A DNA stretch of 64,000 nucleotides from Apiosordaria backusii (Eukaryota > Ascomycota > Sordariomycetes > Sordariales > Lasiosphaeriaceae): NCBI GenBank assembly GCA_030549205.1, contig JAUKTV010000005.1, positions 2,728,001 to 2,792,000 of the forward strand. The letters are read 5' to 3'. The notes beneath the pieces were generated by a model. It was not told where the DNA came from. It ran no database searches and was given only the letters and a program-made list of their open reading frames with translations. A program made the position numbers and the translations under genes. How positions within the stretch are numbered: the first letter of the stretch is position 1; each line of letters starts with the position of its first letter. This document shows positions 1-12,257 of this stretch, piece after piece.

Positions 1-921
1 GTCGAAATTCCCGTTCAAAGTTATCGACCAGATACTCCTTCCACCTCCTCCTGTGGTTAGCGTACACGCTCAAATAGTGAAAAGTGGAATGCCTATCCCT
101 CCACAGCTTCATCCGCTGGATCGTGCCCAGCCCGCGGACATTGCCGTAAGAGTCAGTCCGGCGGTGGACATCGGACCAGACAACATCAACGTCGAACCAG
201 TCGATCAGATCCCGCTGCCGGAGGTCGGACTGGAAAGAAATGGAGGATTCCAAGGTGGTGAACTCGTATTTGACCTCGACGAAATCATCGCAGGTTAGAC
301 CGTCGGTGTGGGAAATGTAGCGTATGCGGTGGGGTTCGAGAGGAAATGAAACAAAAAGCTCGAGCTCGTGGGGGGAGGAGTATCGACGATGGTTGGAGTG
401 AAGGGTGTAAGGGTGGGAGTGGGGTGAGGATGGGTTGTCGGAGGGGAGGTAGTGCTCTAACGTGTCGCCTTCGTAGGAGCACTGCCAGACTATACGGCGA
501 GGGGAAGGGCCGAGGATTTCCCAGGGGCCGAGGTAGATTGTTGTTTCGTTTGGTGTGCGTTCGAAGAGTTTTCTAGAAAGGGGGGGGAAGAGGGAGGGTG
601 GTAGTTAGAAAGGAGCTTGTGACAACTATAAAATGGGTGGTATTGGGTTCACGAAGTAGTATGCAAAAGGGGCAAGTGTGGTACGGTCAGGGGAAAAGAT
701 AGGGATGGGTGGCTGATATACATGGTGGCGTGATAGCCAGGGGGCCCGAGGTCAAGGGAACCTAGGGGGCTCTGTGCTAACGAAGATTCGGCCGTCAAAG
801 CCGAGATGGCGGCAGAGGTGGGTGTGAATGTCGAGTATAACGGACTGGAGTGCTGGCCATGGGACGACGGAGGAACACCAGAGTTGAAGGAGGAGGAGGA
901 GCCCGAGGCACCTGATGCCAT
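1..921 (-). CDS. Hypothetical protein, 3' end truncated by window edge
   Basis: I do not recognise the family. Two exons are visible on the minus strand: 921 down to 653, and 572 down to 1, where the frame is still open. The intron (652-573) has a GTGAAC donor, a CTAAC branch site and a CTAG acceptor, and joining it in phase gives one continuous frame. The start is the ATG at 921, opening with MASGASGSSSSF. The first 80 or so residues are Ser/Pro/Gly-rich and look disordered. The second exon is rich in Trp, Tyr, Arg and Asp, with segments such as RDLIDWFDVDVVWSDVHRR and YANHRRRWKEYLVDNF, and looks like a folded domain. No catalytic motif, signal peptide or membrane segment is visible. I am fairly sure the region codes for protein and have no basis for a function. 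Confidence 0.65.
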
Positions 922-2007
922 GGTAGGGGCGGGCCTGCTCCGAGAATGGATGGTTTCTTGCCAAATGTGCTGAAGTGTCTCCTCACGTGAGGGCGGCTCA
1001 CAACTGGCCCGAGATCGGGACCAAGTTCAAGAACGAATTTCTGGTTCTCTGTTTCGGGTTGAGGAGCCGAACTGGGAGATTGTGTCCTTCGGTCAGCGAA
1101 TTTGGAGATGATAAAGAATCAGGCTTGTCTCAGACTGCATGTAAGCCTCCGGCTGGCCAGTCCCCCGGTTGATATCAGCGACGATGTCGTAAGAGGCTGT
1201 CGTCTCGTAACGATGGATGCCCGGAATAGAGTGTCGGAAGTGTGTACGACAGGAGGGTATGATTGCGGCTGAGACGTCGTCTGAGCTATCGGCAGGTAGG
1301 GTTGAGATGGGGACTGGAACGAGCGGAGATATGGGTGTATTAGCTCAGTGCTTGTGTTCTTCAAGCTTCAATGACCAAGCCAGATGCTGGGCAGTCTACG
1401 CAAACCACCAACCATTCTGCCACCCTGTAGGCAATCCATAACTAATGAGGGGGCTTGACAGTGCTACTTGATGGTGGGGGTGAAGCTGATTGGACTGGGG
1501 GCCCAGACGATAGCGGCAGAACGCTGAGCAGTGGTCGCAAGGGGCCAGCCCACGAGCTCGCAGACTGGCTTGGGATTTGTTCGATGCAGCATGTGCCTAA
1601 AATATGCAAGATGCATGGAGTGCGTTGGATGGCCTTGGCTTGCAAGCATCGTTTACCATCGTTCAGAATCACCAAATATCCTCGTAAGGCTCACCCCCAC
1701 GCCATAACAACCGAGGCCGCCGCTTGGTCAGGTGCATCATGAAACCCTTGCTGCGTCTTATACAGGAGGGTCGAGCCACAACGAACGAGGAGTCGAGAGC
1801 CAAGATTCTAGTGGATAACCCTAACCCTGTAAATAAAGATAAAGTGCTAAAATTCCGCCCCCGCGTGCTCACAGGCGCCGGGATGCGAGACCCACTCTCT
1901 TCCATCGCAGCTGAAGCCTGAGGCTCAGGCAAGGCAAATGCAAACGACAACGTAACCTATGTGAAAAAGACATCAACGGCAGCCCAATCTCCAGCTATTT
2001 CATCACA
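922..2007. other. Intergenic region between divergent genes
   Basis: Bidirectional upstream region of about 1.1 kb between the unknown minus-strand gene and the plus-strand HTH protein. Several short open frames exist on both strands, but none has convincing composition or splice support. I see no tRNA, repeat or element remnant in it. Confidence 0.5.
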
Positions 2008-3029
2008 ATGACTGGCAAAAGAATCTCGTAGGAACAATTCCCTGTTGATTTCTTTGTTTTGTGCTTCATCTATTCCTGAAAACGCGTGGCTGTGCCCAAA
2101 TTGCTAACGTGTTTGCCAATAGCGATGACCATCGAGCCATCCTCACCAAGCTGCTACAGATATCCAAACTTACAAACCATGAGATTGCCTGGGTAATGGG
2201 TGTTGACGAGCGAACTGTACGTCGACGTCGAGTCGAATACACCCAAACCGGCCAGCTATCGAAACACAAGGATGTCAGCAAAAATGCTGAGAAGTTTAAG
2301 GAACACCACCTCGAAGTACGATGACCCCGGAGCTCCATGTTGCATGTCTCCACCATCATAACTGACCGGCAACTATAGAAACTCTTGGCTTGGCATAAAG
2401 ACAACCCGGATGCCCTGCTCGACGACATGCAGTTGTTCCTGAAGACAACAACCGGTCTTGAAGTCAGCCTTCCGACCATCAGTCGAAAACTCAAAAAGTC
2501 CTATGGCACCATGAGACGGATAGGGAGATGTGCCCGTATCAAGTCGCGGAAGGAACGGGAAGCTGAGGGACGCTCTATCGCGTCCGAGATTCGCGAGGGG
2601 CACGGGCACGAACAGAGTGCCAGTTCCAACACACCAACTGATAAGTCTCACAGCGAGTCTGAGTCTATGGAAGACGCACCCGTTCAACAAAATGCGTCTT
2701 TCCAGATCCAAGGCAATGTTCAACAGCAAACTATCCAACAGCAAACTATCCAACAGCAAACTATCCAACAGCAAACTATCCAACAGCAAACTATCCAACA
2801 GCAAACTATCCAACAGCAAACTATCCAACCACAACCATCGCAACAACAACATCATTATCACCAGCATGAACATCAACACCAACATCAACACCAACCCCCA
2901 CATCAGCACCCGCATCAACACCCACATCAACACCAAAACCGCCATCAGGCAGGACCGCGGCAGCAGCAGTTCATGGCGCCGGCCAATACGTACCATGGCA
3001 CCAATGGCCCGAGGTTTGAAGTTCGATGA
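2008..3029 (+). CDS. Tc1/mariner-type transposase-like DNA-binding protein, Gln/His-rich C-terminus, no catalytic domain
   Basis: Exons 2008-2027, 2123-2315 and 2379-3029 give 287 residues. The tiny first exon (MTGKRIS) is supported by a GTAGGA donor, a TGCTAAC branch and a CAATAG acceptor. Residues 8-60 form a helix-turn-helix (LTNHEIAWVMGVDERTVRRR). Residues 70-115 are a second, winged HTH (NPDALLDDMQLFLKTTTG, then VSLPTISRKLKK). This pair is the layout of the bipartite DNA-binding region of fungal IS630/Tc1/mariner transposases. The DDE/DDD catalytic domain that should follow is absent. Instead there are a basic linker, seven exact QQQTI repeats and a His/Gln-rich tail. No terminal inverted repeats flank the gene. 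I infer a domesticated DNA-binding protein, possibly nuclear. A decayed transposon fragment is the alternative, but three intact exons argue against recent decay. Confidence 0.75.
2721..2825 (+). repeat. 15-bp coding minisatellite, seven tandem copies
   Basis: Seven perfect copies of the 15-mer caacagcaaactatc lie in frame within the HTH protein and encode QQQTI each time. The unit is a multiple of three, so copy-number change would alter protein length without breaking the frame. The perfect identity of the copies suggests recent expansion or ongoing slippage. Confidence 0.97.
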
Positions 3030-3886
3030 TGACGGGAGTACCCGATGTTTTGGATATTATTTTTGGACGGATACAGCTATAAATGTACACAGTGGCATAA
3101 CCTGAACAGCGAACATTCCAAAGAGCGAGAGAGCTGTACAATACCTCAGTGTCATTACTCTCCTGTGATGCTTTCCATGCTGAGAAGTCCGATGCCCCAC
3201 AGAATTGTCGAATTTGGATTCAACCAATGGGGCTCTTCATGAGGACGGCGAGCTCAGTTCAAGCGATGCCATTGGCGTGTCGCAAGCCATCTTTCATGTG
3301 CGCCAAGTTCGCGCCCCGCTTGTTGAAATCGCTTGGCGGGAGACACACACGCCGCTGTCACATCCCACATCCATCAACCCACTTCTCAACTTTTCTCACC
3401 GAACAAAGACGTCTGCAAAGTTAACTTTTCAAGCCACGCGCCGAAGCTGTAGATATGTCAAGTACCCTTCACCCGACGTGATGTAGACATGACCAAGCCA
3501 CATACATAACGTGTGGGGTCAATGGTCGTTCGTTATCCGAAGTTGGGGGTCAGACAGGAGTGTGGGGGATTGGAAGAGGCCAAGCCTTGTTCAAACTCAG
3601 CTTCCCCTCCCCCAGACAGTAAAACACCACCCACACCTGGGGCTGGGTTGACGGAATAGGTACCCCTAATGAGCCTAGAAGCCTGGTGGTAATTGGCACC
3701 TGTATGTAAGCTATCCCGTTTCTGAAGCGAACGAATTAGCCAAGCTTCACTTTTACCATGACCTGACGATGAATAATTCCCCATCCGCTTGCCCCAATCT
3801 CATCGTGTTCATATTTCGGCGTTCCCATCAATATGAGCGAGTAGCAGTAAGAAGGCGTGTGTTTGCGTCTCAAGCATACTTCCCCA
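3030..3886. other. Intergenic region upstream of the MFS transporter
   Basis: About 860 bases hold the 3' end of the HTH gene transcript and the promoter of the transporter. I see no further gene, repeat or RNA here. Confidence 0.5.
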
Positions 3887-6406
3887 ATGGCGAGTCGTAT
3901 GTATCCCGATCCGGAACGCAAAAGGAACAGAGGGTACTTGGGTGAAGATAGCTCAGGGCTGCCACCGCGAGACCTCCAGGTGGGTACTTGTTTGTTTTGT
4001 GTCTTTTTAGACAGCGCCATGGCTGACAATAGCAAACAACCACACAGGATCGCCAGCAGTTGCGGTATGAACTAGATCTGAACTCCTGGAATCTTCGGAT
4101 CTGGGGAGTAGCTGCCTCCGGATTTCTTACCGATTCGTGCGTCTTAACTCACTCGCCGTACTCAAACTGGTTGCTAACATGGTATCATGCCACTAGATAC
4201 AACCTCTTCGCAACCAATGTCATTCTCGCAACCCTCTCCTTTGTATACTTCCCCCACGACAGGTGGTGCGGGCTAATCATCAACCTTTTCACATTGCTTG
4301 GGTATGACTGACCGTTTTGGCATCCCATTCGCGTTACTAACAGCATTTGCTCTTTCCGCGATAGATCCGTAGTTGGTCAGCTCTTATTTGGCTATCTTGC
4401 CGATAAATATGGGAGGACCAAACTTTACGGTATTGAGCTTGTACTCGTTATCGTCTCCACGATAGGGGTCGCCACCACAAGCACAGGCTACGGTGATATC
4501 TCGTTCCTGGCGTTGTTCACTTTTGTAAGTGATTGACTTGTCTATTATACGCATAACTCAAGCTGACCAGGTTCTTGTTGTAGTGGCGTTTTGTGATGGG
4601 CATTGGTATATTCCTCTTGACACCCCCTCAGTTTTGAATACGGAACCTCATTCTAACCTCGTTCGCAGGCATCGGCGCTGAATATCCCTTATCAGCTGTG
4701 ATAACGTCAGAATGGTCAAGCACATCCTCAAGAGCGACCATGTTGTCGTCCGTCTTTCTTATGCAACCCGTCGGCCAGGCTGTGGCCCAGCTGGTGGGAC
4801 TCTTCGTGCTTCTGGGCGAGGACAGAGCCCATCAGCTACACGATCTACGCTGTGGGATCGACACTCTCCATGAAGAAGAATGCAAAAGAATAATTGACGG
4901 CATCTGGCGTATCGTCATCGGATCCGGTGCGGTCCCTGCCATCTTGGCCATCATCTTCCGCTTCTTTCTGTACGACTGCGGCTTGTACACCCTCGAAGTC
5001 AAGAACAAGCCCGGCAACGCTTTCAGGGATACCCAGCGAGTATACGGAGCTCCCGAGAATGAAAGCAATGGCACTTTCCCCTCTTCCAACGGCCACATGG
5101 TCCAAACCACCGCCAATGGGGGTACCCTCACCCTCCCTAGCCCCCCAGAGCCAGACTCTGCTACTTCGTTCCAGTTCTCTCTATCCGACCTCTACAACTT
5201 CTTTATCCGCGATAAGAACTGGTATTACCTGTTAGGAACATCCATGACGTGGTTTTACCTCGATGTGTCCTTTTATGGATTTTCGCTCGATAATCGTGGG
5301 ACACTTTCCGATTTATGGGCCACCACCCACGCTGTCCCCCTGACTCCTGATCTCTGGTGCTGGAACTCACCAACCAACACTTCCGCGGTGCCATCATGGG
5401 CTCCCAGCAACGGCGGAAGGGGCTTGCCCACCTGGCAAACGGACGCCACGCAGCCGTGTAATACCATTTACGAGACGCTGATCGAGCAGACGAAGCAGTA
5501 TCTCCTGACGGTGTCGCTCGCTTCGATAGCGGGGAGCGCGTGCTTCGTCGTGTTTGCAAACCGGATACCAAGGAGGCAGTGGTTGACGGCTAGTTTTGGG
5601 ATACTGACGGTGTTGTTCTTGGTGACGGGGGGTGTGTACTATGGGGTTGCGCACACGCGGGGCAGCTGGGGGACGGTGGTTTGTGTGGCGGTCTGCCATT
5701 TCATGTTCAACTTTGGTGAGTATCTCCCTTCCTGTTTCTATTTCCCTTGAAAAGACGACGAAGGCTGACAAGGGATCTATAGGGGCGAACACACTTACTT
5801 TCATCATCCCAGCGGAGATTTTCCCTACCTGTTATAGGTGTACTTGGTAAGCAATCTTCGTATTTTTGTTTCCTCTACGGTGTCAGTGCTGACAAGGTGT
5901 CGAAAAGTCACGGAATCTCAGCCGCAGCAGGGAAACTCGGCTCCATCGTCGCGGTGCTCATCGTCTACGGCATCAACGCGGGCTACAAATCCACCACCCG
6001 GCAAGGGCTTGTCTTTCTGCTGTTCGCCACGTTTATGGCGCTGGGGGCTCTCTACTCGTGGGCATATCTTCCCGATATCCAGAGGGTCGTGCATGACAGC
6101 ACGCCCGACGGGGAGTTAAAAAAGAGGCTGGAAACAAGAAGCCTGGAGGAGCTGGGAGGGGGATACCTGGGTGCGGTTGCGGAGGGGCAGGTGTTTGGAG
6201 TGAGGAATAAGTGGGCGGTGATGAAGGACAAGGTGAGGTTTCGGGCTGGGAGGGGGAGGAAAACGTCGGATGGAAATGAAGGAGGGACAGGAGGAGGGGA
6301 AGGGTACGCTCGTAGGGGACAGAACACCGATCATGTCTATCGCGGTGGTGGTGGCGGTGGTGCTGTCAATGTGGTCAATGGCACCATCGAGTTGCCAGCG
6401 AGATGA
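3887..6406 (+). CDS. MFS phosphate:H+ symporter, Pho84-like clade
   Basis: Eight exons (3887-3979, 4048-4136, 4197-4301, 4365-4524, 4584-4605, 4669-5715, 5783-5846, 5908-6406) join in phase to 692 residues. One exon is only 22 nt. The Pho84 layout is clear: FLTDSYNLF in TM1, GYLADKYGR in the TM2-3 loop, GIGIGAEYPLS in TM4, WFYLDVSFYGFSLD in TM7, and FPTCYR followed by HGISAAAGKLG near TM11. The predicted role is proton-coupled phosphate (or related organophosphate) uptake at the plasma membrane. It is longer than yeast Pho84 because of an extracellular Cys/Trp-rich insert after TM7 and a Gly-rich cytoplasmic tail. Two acidic positions differ from Pho84: TDxYD reads TDSYN, and GGDYPLS reads GAEYPLS. 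The TM7 Asp and TM11 Lys are kept. The exact substrate is therefore uncertain. Confidence 0.87.
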
Positions 6407-7273
6407 AATGAGGTCTGAGCAATAAGGAAATGTGGCGGTCTCAGCTTGACTTTTTACGTCTATTTTTGTATCTCTTTTTGGGTGATGGTCATGCCGTGGG
6501 TTCATTCATGTTCAGGGGTCATCTTGGGTTATCTTCAAGCTACTAATTATGGATAGACGAGGGGATGATAATCGTGTGGCAGTGTAACTGAATTGGCTTG
6601 TTTAGTCCCCTTTTTTTGACCAACCATAGACGGCCGACTGCACTGGCCTGTTCAACCTGATACCACATTATGCTCAGCTGAACCACCAGCATGGCTCATA
6701 GGACGATCTGGATTGTAGGTTTATCGGCTTGTCTAAATGTGTTCTCTGGGTTCATATGAACTGTATGGTGGTATGACCAGCAACAGCCAGCTTTTCGGGT
6801 ATAGGTTGAGAAAGCAGAACCCCGTTTCACCTGGGGATCCAAGAGGGGGGTGCGTAGTGTACTGGACAGGAGCGCTTCGCTTTGGGGCTCCCCGAGCCCA
6901 CGGTCACTATGATACTGCAATCACTAGAGAAAAACGAAGTTGGCATATGTTTTTGATATTGAGGTCACCACACAATCCTTTGATTGCTTTTTCCTCACTC
7001 CATGACTCTTTGTCCCAAGTGTGGAATGGGTCTTATCCTGATTTCCCATACGCCAAAACCCAGAGGAATACTAAGCCCACAGAGAGCAGACCTCGAATGC
7101 CCTTACAAGCACTCCTGAACCTCGTCCTGAAAACCCAAATGTAAAAATCATGAAATACAAAGTCCATAGGGACCAGACCTGCAAATCCGCTTGTAGCTAA
7201 ATGGTAATTATGTATCCAATACTTCAAGTCGTCCAAGCCGCCCCAACCGGTTGTGAACAGCCCAAAGAAGCCA
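6407..7273. other. Intergenic region between convergent genes
   Basis: About 870 bases between the 3' ends of the transporter and the Zn2Cys6 factor. It presumably holds both 3' UTRs. No coding or structured feature is evident. Confidence 0.5.
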
Positions 7274-10231
7274 CTATGTATTCGGATCCCACCCCATATC
7301 CATAGCGTCTATTGACCCAGCCATCATCGACTGTAGGATTCGCTCAGTCCCCGGCGTCATGCCTGCCTGTACAGGCATATCGCCTGCTCGTACTGACATA
7401 TCGCCCCATCCGCTTGGTACCGGATACTCGGACACTCCCGATGTCATGCCAAAAGGCGAATCGTTAAAGTTGAAAGCAGCACTATTGGGCCCCATCTCTC
7501 CTTGTGTCGCGCCCGGCATATTGACAAGGTTCTTGAGTGACGTTGGGGGACTCGTCTCGAACGAATTGCCCCCAGGCGTCAGATTAGGAAGCGTCTCGGA
7601 AGCAGTGCTCGAGTTGGGTGTTGGCCGACCTGACTGCCCGCCACTAGGCGATGTTCCCGATACATCATTGCTGCCTGTGTCCATTTCTGGAGCACCATAT
7701 TCGGGATAACTGTGAGGGACTAACCCGTGTGCTGGTAGGTACGGAGCCTGGGCACGCTCGCGGGTTGGAAGATTGGCCGACTCTGTCCCTGGAAAGCCAG
7801 AAATATTTGGATTGGGAGGCTCTGCCTCCACGATATCAGGCGCGTTTGCTGGGTTGCCGTCGTCACCCATGCCCTTCAAAAAGTGGCATTCATTGGAGTA
7901 GGGCAAGCCACATGAAGTTCTCACCGCCTCTTCACGTGCGCGGTTGATCTGATTGGAATGTAGATTTCTGGAAGGACCCGGCTGGAGAGGATGTTAGCAT
8001 GAACGTGAGTGCTCAAAGCGTAATGTTGCGTGTGTGGACATATCACTACTTACGCTGTCGGTGCTTCGTGGGAAAGCGCTCTTAAGTTTGGGAATGCGCA
8101 CTCCAAGTGCCTCCAAGTCTACGTCCAACTGAACCAAGAAGGACTCTGTCAGTGGATTCCGTTTTTTGAGAGCACTCATTGCTGCGAGCAGGAAACGTAA
8201 AGAATCGGCAGTTTGGCTGTCGTCGGGTCTGCTCTTTAGATACTGTACAAACACCCTGGCTGATACGTATAGACAGAACGATATGAAAGGGTTCATCTGA
8301 ACATTGTTAGCCATGGTTAAGCTTAGAAGGCTGATGGAAAGGTACATACCGCGGACAAGTCAAGATGAGAGATCATCCTCATGATACTTGCGATTTCGTT
8401 GGCAGATGTGATACAGCGAACTTTGCTTTCCGAGCTCACCGAGTTCGGCAACCTGTTCTTGTCTGCCTTGAAGATGGCAGCCTGGTGTAGGCAAATTGTC
8501 GATGTGTGTATGCACATGTTCATGAAGACAACATTGGGGTTTGTCAAGCCGTTTGGAAGCTTGAGCTGGGAGGGTAGGCAAAGAGATGTGTTAAGCAAAA
8601 TGTTGTCCAGCTGGCGATGCCTCTTCCAAAATTCGCCATTAAGATCGTGATCCCGGTCATCCGCGTCTGGACGATGGAGATGGACAAGATTGCGCCCAAA
8701 TAGACAAGCCATCAGAACAATACCCCCAAATGCTGTAATTTTTCCAGCCCCTTGAGGGCTCATGGCGTCTGTGAGCGATGGCGCTTGCTCAGGGCGGCTG
8801 TGTTCGAAAGCTTCGTCCGATGATGGGAGGTTCGTCAGGATATCCTTTTCATCGATCGTCATAGGCCACCCCGTGCCGATACTCGCATATCGATCTTGGC
8901 AAAAGGCCATCCAGAATGTCCTTCTCCTTTCTTCACGCTCGGTCCAATCGCGAGCCGGCGGTAAGCACTGCTTCACATCCAGACCTGCACCATCCAGACG
9001 ATGAAGGCCGATCCTGTCAATTGGTGAGCACGCCGCCTCGCCTGTTTATGAAGACACCACTTACATCTGACATAGTCGAACGGCTGAGCCTGTGCTCATC
9101 CACGCCCGTGGAAAATACATCCACTTGAACTCGTACGACGAAAGCAGCACATGCGTCTGTGCGTGGGCTACGGAGATCATATGTTCTCCGTACCCTTTTA
9201 TGTAGTCGGCTTCGACATACTTTCTTGCCCTCTGATAGAACAGGTCTTTGAGATTTTGGTATTTCTCAGTTACTGAGCAAGCGAGTGTCCACATAGCATA
9301 TCGGAGGCAGACGGGTGGGCGTTGTGCTGGGGCGCTGTGAACTTGTCAGCCATGAATTGAGACTGCTGCTCCGCAATAGTCTACATACAGGTTCATAGCG
9401 GCCAGGTAGCGGTATTTGTGAATCATGGGCACCGAAGGGTGTATCTTTTCAAAATAAATTTGATGGCTAAGAGAAGGTCAGCGAAGGGAGGTTTCCGTGG
9501 CTAGAGGGAAGCGATTGCTCACAGCTCGTCGATGGTCTCTTGTGGAGGTAGTGGTTCCTCCAGCCCCAACCCAATCATCTCCCATGTGAAGTTGCCATCG
9601 ACCGCACTCATGCCCATCATGTTGCTGTTGAAGTTGAACTCATCCACCCTGTTTGGTGATTCAGCGTTGAACGGCCATCGATCCATGTCGCGGCTGCTGG
9701 CAATCCCGATGGAGGGATCTGTTACGTTGAAGTTTGCTGCTGCAGCGGCGCGTTGATTCAGGGGTGTCTGCTTCGAGCCGCCGTCGACAGATATTGGCAT
9801 GGCTTTGCTTCCATCTGGACTTGTTGATGAGACCTCCTGGGACTTTAACATCGTCTCAACTTGTTCTGCATATCAGGAATTAGCACATGTCTCAAGGCCA
9901 TGAAGGCAGGTCGGGTTCGCCGAAGCTGAGGCTGCATACTCAATCGTTCCTCTAGGGCCTTCACGTAACCTCTCTTCGGTCCGCTCTTTCTCCTAACTTC
10001 ATCATACTGGCAGGCGTGCCCGAGGCGGGAGCAGGTACTGCAGCTTGGTTTGATGCCATCACACTTCAGTTTCCTCTTCCTGCATATCATACAGGCCAGC
10101 CGTTTCGTCTTTGGTACGCTTGAGTTGCCTCCCGCTGGCACTTCGATCCGATTGATGGTTTCTCCAATATCGGCGCTGAGGTCCGACACCATAATGGTGT
10201 CAGGGGGAGTAGCCGATGAAGAAGAAGACAT
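7274..10231 (-). CDS. Zn2Cys6 fungal-specific transcription factor
   Basis: Seven exons on the minus strand (10231-9940, 9865-9523, 9466-9389, 9334-9065, 9013-8350, 8296-8054, 7981-7274) give 865 residues. All six introns have consensus ends and preserve phase. The binuclear zinc cluster has Cys47, 50, 57, 64, 67 and 74 with CX2CX6CX6CX2CX6C spacing. It is followed by the usual basic linker and short coiled coil (RGYVKALEERLKQVETML). The fungal_trans middle homology region spans about residues 215-560, with landmarks YFEKIHPSVPMIHKYRYL, RLCQMIGLHRLD and RRRTFWMAFCQDRYASI. The last 240 residues are Gly/Pro/Ser/Asn-rich, typical of an activation region. It should bind CGG-type sites in the nucleus. 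The target pathway cannot be read from the sequence, and no metabolic cluster surrounds it. Confidence 0.92.
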
Positions 10232-12257
10232 GATGTCTGACACTATTCCAACACGTGCTGTGCAACCTAAAGTGGTAATTGATGAAAGTAACTGTTGGGG
10301 TCCTTTGCCCAAGCGTGGGCTTCAGCGCTCCACCCTTCTTCAACGTGAATCCGACTGGAAAGTATGCAACTTCAGTCGATCTGTCAGTCACTCCGGCCCC
10401 GCTTCCGTTGACCGCAAGGTTGATATCCGGGGCTTTGCTGGGTTATCATAGAAGACGAAGAGAATCTGGATCGCGGCGGAACGGAGCAGGCTCGGCGCAC
10501 TCGTGAGCTGGTGTTGAAGTAATTATGATGAAAAGGCAAAGGTGCCGTGTCCACGTCCTTGGGACCTGGCACTTTCAGCTGATCGACGTTCCGCTTTTTT
10601 GAGGCTTTGCTAACAGGTAATTGGTGGCGAGGGGTGTACTCGAACAAGTCGTGCAACAACACGGGGAATACGCAGTCAGGGACACCGAGCGTTGACTCGG
10701 GCTGTGAGATTTCGAGAGAGCGGTAAGGGAATTAATGGAGGGAAGGTACTGCAGGATGGAGAGAGGTATGTAATGTATCAGATGCCCCCTATGAGGTCCC
10801 CCCTTTGCTATTCGCGGATGAGCTCCAATCACTTTGGACTGACGCGGTCGGGGTTGTCCAGGGTCACGGTATTGCTACTTCCAGGCTGTTGAAAGTCCCA
10901 GAACCATGCAAAGGCGATGCGATGCGATGCTAGCAGTGGCAGCCAAACGAAGCAAAAGGTACAGAACCCTGAGAGAACCCTTTGGTGTGCAAGGCAGCAG
11001 CGCCGCAGTCGTGTCCCACATCGTGGTTCGGCAAGCGACGACAGGCCAATAGAAAATCAGCACACAGTATCCTTTGATAGGTACTTCCCCAACTCCCCAA
11101 CAGCATCCCATCCCCACGTTACCGTTTAATGATGACCCCTCCTTTTCCACCCGCCCCGTTGACGATGCGCTAACAGTTCAACGGGCCCCGCCAAATCGAT
11201 CATCCCAACGGCCAAGCACCTGCATCTTGGGCCTACAGTACGATGGGGACGTTTTTAGAAACATCTCGGGCCTTTGCACTATTCAGGCCTGGTCGCCTTC
11301 AGAAAACTGAACGGCAAACATTCATGCTTCAGCCCTATTCCTAGCCCAGCTGTCCCTAGTCTATGACTTATTTTCAAAGCTTGTGCTCTGTTTCTGCGAA
11401 AGTCGCGAAGCGGAACATGCACCAGTTGTGCCTCTCTGTTGCGTCTCTTTGTACCCTGTATGGTAGTATTATTAATAGTCACAGCCCGCCAGATTGTGTG
11501 TTCCACACCCTTCTCTGCGTCTTCTTCCATCGAATGGCTATCTGATTGGTTGAATGATTCACTCGAGACCAGAGAGCCTTGTTCCTGTCATCATCCACAA
11601 GTTTGGCAATTCGTCAGAAGGGACAAGGCTCTTTTTCATAATACGACTGGTTGTAGTCAATCCTGCAAATGAGCTTATAATCATTATCCTCATCAATAAA
11701 AGCACTTTACCTAGCACCTGGGGTATTTGTGCTGTAGTACCACACGGGCTCCCGTCTTGTCGTTCCTGTTCTAGTGTACAATATGTCGTGGCTTCTCGAC
11801 CCGTCTCGCCTGGGTTTGCAGCTCTCCCACGTGGGTTCCGTCATTAGGATATATTTCCGCTCCAAAGGCGTCTTTGGGCAGGGTTCATCGCACTCAGCCA
11901 CCTCGATTTATGGCGATCTCGAAGCTGTCCCTGAAAAATGTCGTCAAGTCGGAGCAATTTTGGCCCGTGCTGATAGCCTTTCATCACGGCCACACCCGGC
12001 CGAAAGCTCGCTTCTCTCCACGCCGAGCCTCCCCCGGCCGTTACTGGAATGAATGAAGGCAAAGGGCCGGGGTTAGCTGGTGTGGGGATGGCGGCAAGGC
12101 CCAGATACATGTGAGCCGCTCTCGGCAGATCAGCTCGTCTTGGTCTCGTAGCTAGGGTTCCCCTCAAGCAAAGCCTCATCTTGGGGCTACCAGCCTTACA
12201 TCTGGTGCAGCTTACTGCGCTGCTGAGAATGTGCCGTTGTCTGGCAGCTCATTGCTC
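10232..12257. other. Upstream region of the Zn2Cys6 factor, gene-free
   Basis: About 2 kb between the start of the transcription factor and the 3' end of the THOC3 gene, both on the minus strand. A short pentamer repeat (gcgatgcgatgcgatgc) is at 10914-10930. A plus-strand open frame at 11783-12052 opens MSWLLDPSRLG but has no recognisable domain or splice support. I regard the stretch as regulatory and untranslated sequence. Confidence 0.45.

Noticed and set aside
2373..2996. Minus-strand frame with repeated LLLDS and very hydrophobic sequence
   Set aside because: It is the exact complement of the QQQTI/His-rich coding repeat of the spliced plus-strand gene, which has introns in phase; the hydrophobicity is a by-product.
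11783..12052. Plus-strand frame opening MSWLLDPSRLG
   Set aside because: The first 25 residues look protein-like, but the rest does not, and no splice sites or homology support it.
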